This document shows positions 1 to 8,441 of a stretch of DNA of 64,000 bases, piece after piece. Each line of letters begins with the position of its first letter. The stretch's first letter is position 1. The notes under the pieces are model-generated. The model had not been told where the DNA came from and ran no database searches. It worked only from the letters and a program-made list of their open reading frames with translations. Source of the stretch: Gardnerella greenwoodii 00703Dmash (GTDB lineage: Bacteria > Actinomycetota > Actinomycetes > Actinomycetales > Bifidobacteriaceae); assembly GCF_000263635.1 (NCBI RefSeq), contig NZ_ADEV01000004.1:124001-188000 (forward strand), in the 5' to 3' direction. A program made the translations under genes and the position numbers.

Positions 1-461
1 CGGTAATTTTTGATGCTAAAGCTAATTGTTCCTCGAACCGCAACAGGTACACCAAAATCTACAAACCTTGGATCGTATACATCAAAGAACGGCACAGCGA
101 ATTTTACTTGAATAATTTGAGCAAGATTAATAAAATAAACCTCTGCTTGGAAAGGAGTTCCACCTTTGTACGCAAGACCAACGATGCTTGCAAGAACAGG
201 GAAGTTATCGGTTTTAATTGTTTGATCAAAAGGACCAACAATAAAATCCTGCATTATGCCATTTTTTTGGTTATATACAAAAACTGCCACTTCGCCATCT
301 TTGACTCTTAAAGATGATCCAAAACGAATAGCATTCTCTCTATTATTTTCCCCAAGCTCTGAGCCAGAAGGACGCCATTTCCATATTAGATACGAAGGCT
401 CATCGCAGCGTATTTCGTCCATAATTCCTACGCCTCTTTTTGTTTTATCAAATAAAAACAT
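1..461 (-). CDS. SPFH/band-7-type protein, N-terminal part (runs off window)
   Basis: An open frame runs on the minus strand from an ATG at 461 to the left edge, about 153 codons without a stop. The start reads MFLFDKTKRGVGIMDEIRCD, followed by text such as YLIWKWRPSG, RFGSSLRVKDGEVAVFVYNQ and later PFFDVYDPRFVDFGVPVAV. This is the pattern of the bacterial SPFH-domain family often named virion core protein-like or YdjL-like, where the SPFH fold scaffolds membrane-associated assemblies. The ATG lies 2 bases after the stop of the zinc-ribbon gene, so the two are probably co-translated; a weak purine-rich site (TAGGTTG) precedes it. The C-terminal part, which in such proteins often ends in a zinc ribbon, is outside the window. 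Function in the cell is not known to me. Confidence 0.75.
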   Translation of the reverse strand, partial: MFLFDKTKRGVGIMDEIRCDEPSYLIWKWRPSGSELGENNRENAIRFGSSLRVKDGEVAVFVYNQKNGIMQDFIVGPFDQTIKTDNFPVLASIVGLAYKGGTPFQAEVYFINLAQIIQVKFAVPFFDVYDPRFVDFGVPVAVRGTISFSIKNY

Positions 462-463
462 TT

Positions 464-1315
464 TTACAACCTATCTAACAAGTTATAGCGCTTTTTTAAC
501 AGAAATATAGTCAGAAGGGCAATTATTACGATAACGACTGTGATGGCAATAGTAGCGATAGGATTCCATTCGATTCCAGCTATGAATAATAGCAATGAAA
601 AAGGTCCTATAAAAAGCCCTGTAACAATCGAATAAAGTTTTAGCTTTGCTCGTCTTATCTCCTTCTTTTTATTTTCGTACATATTTTTTAGTTCAACAAA
701 GCTAGGATTATCAGACATGATAATTTTTGCTTTCTGATAGACTTGATCTAATTTTGCAATCCACGCCTTCGTGATTACATCATCAGTTCCCTTTTTCACA
801 TTGATATTAGATGCTGCTAATATCATAAATTCCATAATATCTTCTTTGGAATTTGGGACAGTAAAATTAATTATAAGAGATGCTTTTTCTTCATCTTTCT
901 GATCTTCAAAATCGTCAAGAGCTTCTTTGAGTTTGTTTTCATTCTTAAAATCTTTGCCAAATACCATTTTCATAACAGATCTTTTTTCTTCTGCAATTGG
1001 CATTTTCTTGGCAGATATATTTTCTAATTTTGTTACCAACTCCTGAGTGGAAGATACGGAGTGAATTCCCCTAATTTCTTTTCCACAAGTCGGGCATACG
1101 GTAACAAATGAACCTATTATCTCTCCACAGTTTGAGCATTTATGAACGCTGCCATCATAAATAGTTTTGCGTTCTGTATAATTCTCCATAAAGGATTGGT
1201 TGGTTAGTTGTTCAGAAACCTGAGTATCGTCATTGACTTTCTGACCACAATTTTTACAAAACTTGGAATCGTCATCTAATTTCATTCCGCAGTGAAAACA
1301 AAAATCTTTTTTCAT
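464..1315 (-). CDS. Double zinc-ribbon protein with C-terminal membrane hairpin
   Basis: About 283 residues. Two zinc-ribbon knuckle pairs are visible near the N-terminus: CFHCG...CKNCG and CSNCG...CPTCG, all eight Cys in CxxC spacing. A charged helical middle (about residues 80-220) follows, and two hydrophobic stretches near the C-terminus (FIGPFSLLLFIAGI and IAITVVIVIIALLTIFLL) suggest a membrane hairpin. I take the ATG at 1315 because AGAAGG sits 8 bases upstream; a GTG at 1324 would leave no room for a ribosome-binding site. It sits directly upstream of the SPFH gene and is likely in the same transcript. The pairing suggests a membrane-associated assembly, but no function can be assigned from sequence. 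Confidence 0.75.
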   Translation of the reverse strand: MKKDFCFHCGMKLDDDSKFCKNCGQKVNDDTQVSEQLTNQSFMENYTERKTIYDGSVHKCSNCGEIIGSFVTVCPTCGKEIRGIHSVSSTQELVTKLENISAKKMPIAEEKRSVMKMVFGKDFKNENKLKEALDDFEDQKDEEKASLIINFTVPNSKEDIMEFMILAASNINVKKGTDDVITKAWIAKLDQVYQKAKIIMSDNPSFVELKNMYENKKKEIRRAKLKLYSIVTGLFIGPFSLLLFIAGIEWNPIATIAITVVIVIIALLTIFLLKKRYNLLDRL

Positions 1316-1701
1316 ATTTTTCACCTTCTAGCTTCTATCATCATCTCAAAATTAATAGATTTTCTATTTTTGCTTTAGTTTGACTAAATAAACCGTATCT
1401 TCTAAATTTGCGCTTATCTTCTTAGTTAAGATTTAGTGGTGCAGTTTAGTACAGCAAGACTTAATTTTTTTGTTATAATTTATTCCCCTTCGTTAAACTT
1501 ATAAATAGGTTAAGAAGAGTATAACAAATAATGTTAGTTTTTTTAAAAACGTATTATGAAACATTCTAATTACGCGAGTGTTTTGATAATGCTTGGAATA
1601 TTTATAGTGGAAACGCTCGCAAAATCGCAATAACTCGTCCGCGGTAAATGAACATAGGCGTATACGCGATTTAGTAGAAATTTGATTGATTATTTTATTT
1701 T

Positions 1702-1788
1702 ATGCGCATAGTGTGTATAATCTACGCATTAACCCATCGGTTGTTAAGTCAATCTGGCGCCAGGCAGGAATTAGTGAGACAAAGGTGA
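1702..1788 (+). pseudogene. Possible C-terminal remnant of a HicA-type toxin
   Basis: A 28-codon frame ends in LLSQSGARQELVRQR and its TGA lies one base before the hicB-like ATG, the spacing expected for a hicA-hicB pair. HicA proteins commonly end with a helix of the type ILKQAGLSREEF, which this loosely resembles. The body of HicA (the conserved Gly-Ser-His motif) is absent and the upstream part overlaps the TATAAT box, so this may be coincidence. Confidence 0.2.
1716..1721 (+). promoter_or_regulatory. Candidate -10 box upstream of the hicB-like gene
   Basis: A perfect TATAAT hexamer about 70 bases before the hicB-like start. No good -35 is present at 16-18 bases (TTTTAT at 1693-1698 is the nearest), so the assignment is tentative. 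Confidence 0.3.
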
Positions 1789-1789
1789 A

Positions 1790-2212
1790 ATGATGAAATT
1801 AGCGTATCCTGTTATTCTTACTCCATACGAAGATAATAGTGGGGGTTTTGTTGCAGAAGTTCCTGATTTGCCAGGGTGTGTAACTGGCGGTAGTAATCTT
1901 GCAGATGCTTTGATTATGGCAGAAGATGCAGCAAGCGGATGGGTTCTCACAGAACTAGAAAGTGGCAAGACTGCGCCAAAAGCTAGCGATATTAGTGATA
2001 TTGTTGTAGAAAATCCTAATTCAAAGTTATCGATGGTTGCGCTTGATATGGATTCTTATGCTGCAAAATACGGTTCTCAGTCAGTTCGTAAAAATGTTAC
2101 TCTTCCAGCTTGGCTTGACACTTGGGCGCAAAAAGCTGGCATCAGCTACAGTGGGACTTTGCGCGATGCTTTAGAATCTTTATATGCTAAAGGAGCTGTG
2201 AATAAAGCTTAG
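1790..2212 (+). CDS. HicB-family antitoxin-like protein (orphan)
   Basis: 140 residues. The N-terminal half has the HicB fold signature: YPVILTPYEDNSGGFVAEVPDLPGCVTGG, then an alanine-rich helix with EDAASGW (a partial RNase H-like fold). The C-terminal segment (VRKNVTLPAWLDTWAQKAGISYSGTLRDAL) looks like the ribbon-helix-helix DNA-binding part that HicB antitoxins use for autoregulation. HicB normally neutralises HicA, a small mRNA interferase encoded directly upstream; no intact HicA (60-80 residues) is present on either side here, so it is an orphan. Two ATG codons are adjacent (1790, 1793); AAAGG at 1781-1785 fits the second better. It could act as a stand-alone regulator or be the relic of a toxin-antitoxin pair. 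Confidence 0.8.
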   Translation: MMKLAYPVILTPYEDNSGGFVAEVPDLPGCVTGGSNLADALIMAEDAASGWVLTELESGKTAPKASDISDIVVENPNSKLSMVALDMDSYAAKYGSQSVRKNVTLPAWLDTWAQKAGISYSGTLRDALESLYAKGAVNKA

Positions 2213-2272
2213 TTATATTAGAGCTATATTATCTGATTTGTAATGCAATATTGCGCAATCAATTAATACAAA

Positions 2273-2316
2273 AGCCTGCTGAAGTTGCAAAGTGTTGCAA
2301 ATCAGCAGGCTATTTT
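2273..2316. terminator. Bidirectional terminator between hicB-like gene and upp
   Basis: A 10-base-pair stem (AGCCTGCTGA at 2273-2282 with TCAGCAGGCT at 2302-2311) is followed on the plus strand by ATTTTG and TTTTT. It lies between converging genes and can serve both. Confidence 0.8.
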
Positions 2317-2371
2317 GTAGTTTTTGATTTTAGCTTTTATATTCTAGCTTTCGCTTGATTTGGTAAGTATA

Positions 2372-3010
2372 TTAGTCAATCAAACCATACAAGCGATCGC
2401 CAGCGTCGCCAAGACCTGGAACGATATAAGATTTGTCGTTCAAATGCTCGTCAACAGCGCAAACAACAACCTTAAAATCGATAGAAGGATCAAGTTCCTT
2501 CTCCAAGCGCTTCAAGCCTTCTGGGGCTGCCAAAATGTTAATAGCAGTAACGTCCTTAGCGCCGCGCTCAGCCAAATAGTGCGTAGCGGCAATAAGAGTG
2601 CCACCAGTGGCAAGCATTGGGTCAAGAAGGAAGCACTGACGGCCGGTTAAATCTTCTGGTAAACGGTTGGCATAAGTGATGATATCGAGCGTCTGCTCGT
2701 CGCGCTTCATGCCAAGGAATCCAACCTCAGCGGTTGGAAGAAGGCGAGTCATGCCGTCGAGCATGCCGAGACCAGCACGCAAAACCGGCACAACCATTGG
2801 GCGTGGGCGGTTCAAATGCTTGCCAGTCATCTTGCAAATAGGAGTTTCAATCTCGCGATCGCTAACTTCCAAATTGCGGGTTGCTTCGTATGCTTCGAGG
2901 GTTACCAATTCGGAAACCAACTCGCGGAAAATGTTAGAAGGTGTATTCTTATCACGCAAAACGGTGAGCTTGTGGTCCACCAGCGGATGATGTAAAACAT
3001 GAAGATCCAT
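2372..3010 (-). CDS. upp: Uracil phosphoribosyltransferase
   Basis: 212 residues, the usual length of the family. It converts uracil and PRPP to UMP and pyrophosphate in pyrimidine salvage, in the cytosol. Visible landmarks are the N-terminal [13 protein letters not shown], the [15 protein letters not shown] segment, the PRPP-binding loop [15 protein letters not shown] and the uracil-binding C-terminal [12 protein letters not shown]. The ribosome-binding sequence AGAAGG lies unusually close to the ATG. The gene stands alone between a hairpin terminator and a 325-base upstream region containing a GC-rich palindromic island. Identification is secure. Confidence 0.97.
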   Translation of the reverse strand: MDLHVLHHPLVDHKLTVLRDKNTPSNIFRELVSELVTLEAYEATRNLEVSDREIETPICKMTGKHLNRPRPMVVPVLRAGLGMLDGMTRLLPTAEVGFLGMKRDEQTLDIITYANRLPEDLTGRQCFLLDPMLATGGTLIAATHYLAERGAKDVTAINILAAPEGLKRLEKELDPSIDFKVVVCAVDEHLNDKSYIVPGLGDAGDRLYGLID

Positions 3011-3335
3011 ACCTTCTAGGGTAATGCAAGCATGGCATGTTAAGCTATCGGCGTGCCGTTATTTTTGCGCGAAATATAAACAAATGTTGAGTAAAAATAT
3101 ATTTTATTTAAACTTATCTAGCAAAATTTAAAATCTAAAATCTAAAAATAAAACTAAAACTTAAAATTCAAGATTCAAAAACAGAAACGATACTGACTTG
3201 CGAAAGCGCCTGTCGGCGCAAACGCCGCTCGCAGCGGCAAAAAATGGAGCCCGGGGCTTAAACACAAGCCAGCATCATTTTGAGTATACCTTGTTTTCTG
3301 TTTTCACGCGCCGCACAATTTTAATCGCAAATAAT
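3011..3335. other. Intergenic region with a GC-rich palindromic island upstream of upp
   Basis: The stretch 3110-3180 is very A-rich. Between about 3195 and 3275 lies a compact GC-rich block with several hairpins: GCGCC-TGTC-GGCGC, GCCGCT-CGC-AGCGGC, a GAGCCC/GGGGCT pair and GGCTT-aaacac-AAGCC. Read on the minus strand the last pair is followed by CCATTTTTT, and a TATACT box precedes it near 3285. It could be a structured upp leader, a small RNA or a repeat element; no coding frame is convincing. Confidence 0.45.
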
Positions 3336-4046
3336 TTATTCCAATTTTCCTGCTCGCCATAATTTCGCTCCATGAGCAAAAGATAACGAAAGTGCGTGCA
3401 TATTTGCGGATATGTGCAAAACTTTTGCAATTTTCTGCGTGTGCATTGTATTTGCTTGCTCATCTAACTTTTTTGCGTAAACTCGCATTCCGCGCGCAAT
3501 AATCGAAGTAAAAGCTGAAGCGCGGTAAAGAGCTACGGCAAAATCGCCTGTAAAAGCACCAGAAAGAATAGAATCTGCAAGTTGCGCAATATCTTCTCCG
3601 GTAGGAGCCTCATCAATTCCTGTAATAGCCGAAGCGCTTGTTGTTTCAGGCTCGCCAAGACTCCAGTATTCAGCGTAAGCTTCGCGCTGCTTTCGTAGAG
3701 ACATGCGCAGTAAGTACAGTCGCCACAACATTCCAGGAAGAGACTCAGCTTCTGCGTGATTCCACAAATCTGCAATAACTTCAATGCCTTCATTTTCAAC
3801 TAAATTCAGCACGCGCTCAACGATTTCCGGCGACTGCGTTTTATGAACGCGGTTAAGCAAAACGGCAGCGGAAGTGTGGCTAATTTCGTTTACAACCTGC
3901 GGGTCTGTGCCGCCTTCAATCTGCGCGAGCATTGCAGGATCCATTTGTGCAGGCCGACTTGGGCGTGAAGCTCCAGTAGGGCTTGGCATAAAAGCAGATC
4001 TACTTGAATGAATAGAACTCGATTGTGAATTTAAACTAGTAGACAC
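3336..4046 (-). CDS. Conserved-looking helical protein of unknown function
   Basis: About 236 residues from a GTG at 4046, chosen because GAAAAGG lies 9 bases upstream and because a start further upstream would overlap the Nudix gene more deeply. The 11-base overlap with the preceding stop suggests translational coupling. The protein is soluble, mostly alpha-helical and alanine/leucine-rich, with a Ser-rich N-terminus and a core around DPAMLAQIEGGTDPQVVNEI and LLNRVHKTQSPEIVERVLNL. I see no catalytic motif, membrane segment or signal peptide. Its coupling to a MutT1-type enzyme suggests a related housekeeping role, but that is inference only. Confidence 0.7.
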   Translation of the reverse strand: MSTSLNSQSSSIHSSRSAFMPSPTGASRPSRPAQMDPAMLAQIEGGTDPQVVNEISHTSAAVLLNRVHKTQSPEIVERVLNLVENEGIEVIADLWNHAEAESLPGMLWRLYLLRMSLRKQREAYAEYWSLGEPETTSASAITGIDEAPTGEDIAQLADSILSGAFTGDFAVALYRASAFTSIIARGMRVYAKKLDEQANTMHTQKIAKVLHISANMHALSLSFAHGAKLWRAGKLE

Positions 4047-5232
4047 TTGGCAGAACCTTTTCAATATCAATAATGCTAGCACCTTTAGGGGTATTAATTA
4101 TATGCAAAACTATTGCGCTTCCTGTAGGCATATATGGAGATTTTTGACTGAGTATGCGCTTGTGTGCTCTAGGTTTTGTTATTTCGCGCAAATAATCAAA
4201 GAAAGTGCCAATAACCGGTCGGTGCAAGCATATGACTGTTGCATTGTTGGATGCGATTGCGCTGTTGGATGTGCTTTCGCTGTTGGCTGTGCTTACATTG
4301 CTAGTTTTGCTTGTATTTTGTGCGTTGCACTCAAGATTTTGTATTTCTTTTATAAGCACAGATAGCGTAGATTTTGGTTGTTTCTCGTGATGATCTTCAG
4401 TAAGTTCCGCAACTTGTTCTATTGGAAGTGAAGAGTCGTGTGCAAAAGCCGCAACAGTTTCAACGCAACGCTTCCAAGGTGACGATATGATTTTATTCGG
4501 CGCGTAGCAGGCAAGCTCGCGTCCTAGAGCGTATGATGCGGCTGCTCCAAGAGGTGTGATTGGTCGAGTCGCTTCGCTTCCTTGCCAAGTTTTTCGAGAC
4601 TCAGCTTTACCATGACGCACCAGAAGCAGCGTGCTATATTCTCCTTGACCTGCGTGGAGCTTTTCTAAGAAAGCATCCAGCACTTCGCGGTCGCTATCGT
4701 GCGTAAGTTTTTTGCGCGCTTGAGAAGGAGTAAGCCATAAAACATTGCCAATTTCAGTAGGCTTGGCTGGCTTAATTGGTCCGAAAGCAGGAAGACGCTT
4801 TGCTGCAGTTGGCTTGTCGATTAAGCGCATCATCCAGTAGTGGATTCGCTTTATTACTTCCGGCTGGGAATTGCGATTTTGGCTGTTATTTGATGAGCTG
4901 TTCTTGGAAGATTTTTTACCTTCGCGCTCAAGCGGATACTCTATTTTGGCAATGTGTGGGCCTAGCGTGACTGAATATCCTGTTTCTTCTCCAACTTCGC
5001 GCACGGCTGTGTGGCGATGTGATTCCTTCGGCTCATTCTTTCCTTTTGGCCAGCTCCAATCGTCATATTTAGGACGGTAGACTAGGCAAAGTTCAAAATC
5101 GTCGTCGCTAGGCTTTATTGCATTGCTTCCTGTTTTTGCATCTTCGCCTGCGTTTGAGTTGTTTGTAATATTGCGCTTGCGATAGATTATTCCGCCAGCT
5201 GCTTCAACGTATTGCGTCGTTACTGCACTCAT
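4036..5232 (-). CDS. MutT1-type Nudix hydrolase fused to a histidine phosphatase
   Basis: About 398 residues from the ATG at 5232; a TTG at 5262 would add 10. The N-terminal domain carries a complete Nudix box, G-x5-E-x7-REVGEETG, which binds the metal in hydrolases of oxidised or modified nucleoside di- and triphosphates. The C-terminal domain begins with LLLVRHGKAESR, the RHG motif of SixA/phosphoglycerate-mutase-like histidine phosphatases, and ends in a second His block (ICLHRPVIGTFFDYL). This two-domain order is that of mycobacterial MutT1, which removes 8-oxo-dGTP and hydrolyses diadenosine polyphosphates. Two Ser/Asn-rich low-complexity linkers (KKSSKNSSSNNSQNRN and TSKTSNVSTANSESTSN) are extra. 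It lies downstream of ppk, and the next gene overlaps its end. Confidence 0.85.
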   Translation of the reverse strand: MSAVTTQYVEAAGGIIYRKRNITNNSNAGEDAKTGSNAIKPSDDDFELCLVYRPKYDDWSWPKGKNEPKESHRHTAVREVGEETGYSVTLGPHIAKIEYPLEREGKKSSKNSSSNNSQNRNSQPEVIKRIHYWMMRLIDKPTAAKRLPAFGPIKPAKPTEIGNVLWLTPSQARKKLTHDSDREVLDAFLEKLHAGQGEYSTLLLVRHGKAESRKTWQGSEATRPITPLGAAASYALGRELACYAPNKIISSPWKRCVETVAAFAHDSSLPIEQVAELTEDHHEKQPKSTLSVLIKEIQNLECNAQNTSKTSNVSTANSESTSNSAIASNNATVICLHRPVIGTFFDYLREITKPRAHKRILSQKSPYMPTGSAIVLHIINTPKGASIIDIEKVLPSVY

Positions 5233-5279
5233 ATTCACTATTTTAGCGGTTTTCTTTCGCAAATTTTAGTTGTGCTTTA

Positions 5280-5310
5280 ATGTTTTATATTTTTGATGTT
5301 TTATATTTTG
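5280..5310. repeat. 15-16 bp tandem duplication
   Basis: ATGTTTTATATTTTTG is followed at once by ATGTTTTATATTTTG. It is one of a series of such short duplications at gene borders in this window. Confidence 0.85.
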
Positions 5311-5480
5311 TACACAGTCATTACTGTGATAAAAGTGCGTAGCAAAAGTGCTGTTATTGTTCTATAATCCTTAAACTTCCCAAAACTGGCAAATAGTGCT
5401 GTAGAAGATTTCGGCTATTGCGGGAACGCTTGAAATTTAACGGAGATAACAGCTTACAGTCTATTTGTGTTAGAATCGCC

Positions 5481-5514
5481 GAAGCCGAGCCCAAAACAGT
5501 TTGAGCCCGGCTTC
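5481..5514 (-). terminator. ppk: Stem-loop downstream of ppk
   Basis: On the minus strand GAAGCCGGGCTC pairs with GGGCTCGGCTTC around a short loop, some 80 bases after the ppk stop. No clear T tract follows, so it may be a Rho-dependent or processing structure rather than an intrinsic terminator. Confidence 0.35.
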
Positions 5515-5593
5515 AGATGTTTATTCAGGATGGCAGGCAACGTGTTACTTGCAATGCAGCACTTGCAATACGTTACCAACCAAGTTATTTTAT

Positions 5594-7891
5594 TTAATTC
5601 GCGCCGCGAGGCTTACGCGTGTGAGTATGAATCAAGTAAGCCTGGCTGTCAACGAGCGGACGACCTTCCTTATCGCGAGAATGCAAGGTATACGTGCCGT
5701 CGCCATCCATCCACCACGAAACAGTTGAATCAGCCATTTGCAAATCAATGTACTGAATCAAAGCTTCAACCTGATCTGGCGCGCTAATTCTAACCAGAGT
5801 TTCAACGCGGCGGTCAAGATTACGGTGCATTAAATCAGCCGAGCCAATCCACACTTCTGGGCCACTTGCAGGACCGTCACCAATCTGAGGTCCGCAAGAA
5901 TTAGCAAAAGCGTAAATGCGGCTGTGCTCAAGGAATCGGCCAAGAATAGAGCGAACGCGAATATTGTCGCTCAATCCCTCAATTCCAGGCTTAAGCGAGC
6001 AGATACCACGCTCAACAATATCAATCTTTACTCCAGCTTGAGAAGCTCGATACAATGCGTCAATAGTCTGCTCGTCAACCACAGAATTGACCTTAATCTT
6101 AATCCAAGCTTCCTTCCCAGCAAGAGCCGCGGCTTCCTCGCGCTGAATTCGCGCAATAATACCAGTTCGAACTGTACGAGGAGCAACAAGCAGGCGGTGG
6201 AAGCTCGACTTTGGTGCATAACCAGAAAGCTGATTAAACAAACGAGTCAAATCCTGGCCGACTACAGGATCGCAAGTAAGCAAACCCAAATCCGTGTACA
6301 AGCGAGCAGTCTTAGGATTGTAATTGCCTGTGCCAACGTGGCAGTATCGGCGCAATCCTTCTGCTTCCTGACGAACCACGAGCGAAAGCTTGCAGTGAGT
6401 CTTCAAACCAACAATGCCGTACACAACGTGAACGCCTGCGCGCTCAAGCTTACGCGCCCAAGCAATATTTGCGTCCTCGTCAAATCGTGCCTTAATCTCA
6501 ACCAACGCAAGCACCTGCTTGCCGGCGTGAGCTGCGTCAACAAGAGCGTCAATAATTGGCGAATTGCTAGACGTACGATACAAAGTCTGCTTAATTGCAA
6601 GCACTTTTGGATCCGCAGCAGCCTGAGCAAGGAATGCCTGCACAGAAGTAGAGAACGAATCGTAAGGATGATGCAACAAAATGTCATGCTCGCGAATAGA
6701 AGCGAAAATATCTTGCGCGTGGCTAGTTTCAACTTCCGCAATCTGACGGTTCGTAGTAGGAATGAACGGACGATACTTCAAATCTGGGCGGTCAAGCGCC
6801 TGCAATTCAAACAATACCGTCATGTCAAGCGGAGAAGGCAAGCGATAGACCTCCTCAGGGCTTACGCGAAGCTGATTTGCAAGAAGCTGAGAAAGGAATG
6901 GGCTGGCCTCGTTAGAAATTTCCAAACGAATAGGCGGTCCAAAACGACGGCGAAGGAGTTCCTTCTCCATAGCGTTAAGCAGGTTCTCTGCATCGTCCTC
7001 CTCAACGTCAATATCCTCGTTACGTGTAACGCGGAAGGAGCGGGCTTCCTTAATAATCATGCCTGGGAAAAGCGATTCCAAGTGTGCTGCAATCAGCTTT
7101 TCCATAGTGATGAAGCCGTAGCGCTCTTCGCGACCTTCTTCGTCTGTTAAATCGTCAACTGGTACAAGGCGATTCAAATTATCTGGAATTTTTACGCGCG
7201 CAAAATGCGACTTTCCAGAATTTGGATTTTCGACGATAACAGCCAAGTTAATAGACTTGCCGGAAATGTATGGGAATGGGTGAGCAGGATCCACTGCAAG
7301 AGGCGTAAGAACAGGGAAAACTTGCTTTTTGTAGTAATCAGACAAACGTGCTTTTTCTGATTCTGTAAGCTTATCCCAGCTGAGCAACACAATGCGCTGC
7401 TTTGCAAGCTCAGGAAGAATGTGCTCAATAACATAGTGAGCGTGCTCATCTTGGCGGCGGTGAGTGACCTCACTAATAGCGCGCAATTGCTGACGAGGGC
7501 TTAATCCGGATGCTGCAGTTACTGCTATTCCAGAATCTATTCTGCGCTTTAATCCTGCAACTCGAACCATAAAGAATTCGTCGAGATTTGACGCAAATAT
7601 AGCAGCAAAATTAGCGCGTTCAAGTAGCGGCAAATCGGTATTTTGTGCCAACTCAAGCACGCGACGATTGAACTTCAGCCAGCTTAATTCGCGGTCGAAG
7701 AAACGATCTTTTGGTAACGGTAGCTCGCCCTCACGAGCTTCACGCTTTTCTGCCTTTTCATCTTCGGCGATGTGTTCGGCAATTTGACCGCGCAGTATCG
7801 CCTTTGAGGGAGCGTCAAAAATCTGTACCATACTCTGTAATTGTATGCGCTGTAAGGGAAGTGCGCGAATGAGTGTCGGGTGATTCGACAC
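5594..7891 (-). CDS. ppk: Polyphosphate kinase 1
   Basis: Up to 765 residues from a GTG at 7891; an ATG at 7831 ([10 protein letters not shown]) would give 745, closer to the usual length. Neither start has a strong ribosome-binding site. PPK1 transfers the gamma-phosphate of ATP to inorganic polyphosphate, reversibly. Visible landmarks are the N-terminal [17 protein letters not shown] and [46 protein letters not shown], the catalytic-histidine segment [18 protein letters not shown] (near residue 515) and the C-terminal [17 protein letters not shown]. All family motifs are present. In actinobacteria ppk is commonly next to a MutT1-type gene, as here. Confidence 0.95.
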   Translation of the reverse strand: MSNHPTLIRALPLQRIQLQSMVQIFDAPSKAILRGQIAEHIAEDEKAEKREAREGELPLPKDRFFDRELSWLKFNRRVLELAQNTDLPLLERANFAAIFASNLDEFFMVRVAGLKRRIDSGIAVTAASGLSPRQQLRAISEVTHRRQDEHAHYVIEHILPELAKQRIVLLSWDKLTESEKARLSDYYKKQVFPVLTPLAVDPAHPFPYISGKSINLAVIVENPNSGKSHFARVKIPDNLNRLVPVDDLTDEEGREERYGFITMEKLIAAHLESLFPGMIIKEARSFRVTRNEDIDVEEDDAENLLNAMEKELLRRRFGPPIRLEISNEASPFLSQLLANQLRVSPEEVYRLPSPLDMTVLFELQALDRPDLKYRPFIPTTNRQIAEVETSHAQDIFASIREHDILLHHPYDSFSTSVQAFLAQAAADPKVLAIKQTLYRTSSNSPIIDALVDAAHAGKQVLALVEIKARFDEDANIAWARKLERAGVHVVYGIVGLKTHCKLSLVVRQEAEGLRRYCHVGTGNYNPKTARLYTDLGLLTCDPVVGQDLTRLFNQLSGYAPKSSFHRLLVAPRTVRTGIIARIQREEAAALAGKEAWIKIKVNSVVDEQTIDALYRASQAGVKIDIVERGICSLKPGIEGLSDNIRVRSILGRFLEHSRIYAFANSCGPQIGDGPASGPEVWIGSADLMHRNLDRRVETLVRISAPDQVEALIQYIDLQMADSTVSWWMDGDGTYTLHSRDKEGRPLVDSQAYLIHTHTRKPRGAN

Positions 7892-7991
7892 GCCGTCATT
7901 TGCTTAATTCGAACGCAAACGCACATGATAACCTTTGCATATTCACAAAAGTGTGCAATAGTTACGATTTTTTCAGTGCAATTGAACAGTA

Positions 7992-8019
7992 TTTACAATA
8001 TGTGAACAAATGCTATTTT
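7992..8019 (+). promoter_or_regulatory. Candidate extended -10 promoter upstream of glpF leader
   Basis: TTTACA at 7992-7997 (5 of 6 matches to the consensus -35), a 16-base spacer, and TATTTT at 8014-8019 preceded by TGC, an extended -10 element. Transcription would start near 8026 and meet the terminator at 8202-8231 after about 200 bases. Confidence 0.45.
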
Positions 8020-8165
8020 GCGCTTTACTATTAGGCAAAAAACGATGATAATAATAATTACAAAAACAAAAAAGAGATAGCGGTAACCCACAAAAGTGTA
8101 TGGATATAGAATCCGTGGACGTTGGACGGGATATTTAAGACTTTAACCGTTGCAACGAGGATGTT

Positions 8166-8198
8166 GTGAAGATGAAACCGCAGATATTGTTTTTGTAA
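8166..8198 (+). CDS. Possible 10-codon leader peptide
   Basis: GTG AAG ATG AAA CCG CAG ATA TTG TTT TTG TAA, with GAGG five bases before the GTG. The stop is three bases before the terminator stem. The position is typical of an attenuator leader peptide, but the peptide (MKMKPQILFL) has no obvious amino-acid bias, so this is speculative. Confidence 0.25.
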   Translation: MKMKPQILFL

Positions 8199-8201
8199 AT
8201 G

Positions 8202-8231
8202 AGAGGCTCGCCAAAGTGGCGGGCCTCTTTT
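8202..8231 (+). terminator. Strong intrinsic terminator or attenuator upstream of glpF
   Basis: An 11-base stem, AGAGGCTCGCC with GGCGGGCCTCT (one G-U pair), a short loop and a TTTT run. No plus-strand protein gene of normal size precedes it, so it ends a short RNA or acts as an attenuator for glpF 210 bases downstream. Confidence 0.75.
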
Positions 8232-8441
8232 GATGTGAGGGCGATTTTACTGTTTACGAAGACTGTCGCGCGCATAAGGGAAACTATCAAAGAATAATTG
8301 TTGGAATTCATTTTCTTAGCTTCTTTGAAAATGAGGATGTATTGTGTTCCATGCTGTGCTAATCGCAATTGCGAGTTGCTAATTTATTGACGCGTGATTA
8401 CGTGTGCGGAGTTTGAAACAGGTAAGAAGGATCGAAGGACC

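Larger units (their letters stand above)
1316..1789. other. AT-rich intergenic region with an inverted repeat and a promoter-like box
   Basis: This stretch separates the divergent zinc-ribbon and hicB-like genes. It holds an inverted repeat at 1574-1620 (arms about 10 bases, GCGAGTGTTT with a near-complement AAACGCTCGC, loop about 26 bases) without a T tract, a TATAAT box at 1716-1721 and a 28-codon open frame at 1702-1788 discussed separately. No other gene is seen. Confidence 0.5.
5233..5593. other. Intergenic region between ppk and the Nudix gene
   Basis: Both flanking genes are on the minus strand, so this holds the end of ppk and the promoter of the Nudix gene. It contains an exact-to-near-exact 15/16-base tandem repeat at 5280-5310 and a stem-loop at 5481-5514. 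No other gene is seen. Confidence 0.5.
7892..8441. other. Long intergenic region with a plus-strand transcription unit before glpF
   Basis: This 550-base stretch lies between the divergent ppk and glpF genes. It contains a plausible plus-strand promoter (7992-8019), a short frame with a ribosome-binding site (8166-8198) and a strong terminator hairpin (8202-8231), all in the glpF orientation and described separately. The ppk promoter must also lie at its left end. Confidence 0.5.

Noticed and set aside
108..510. Two small plus-strand frames near the left edge (108-311 and 256-510)
   Set aside because: Both are opposite the SPFH-type coding frame on the minus strand, which has clear family text.
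5924..7150. A 408-codon plus-strand open frame opposite ppk
   Set aside because: It lies fully antisense to a well-conserved enzyme gene, its product is Asn/Arg/Leu-rich without any family pattern, and it has no convincing ribosome-binding site; it is a by-product of ppk codon use.
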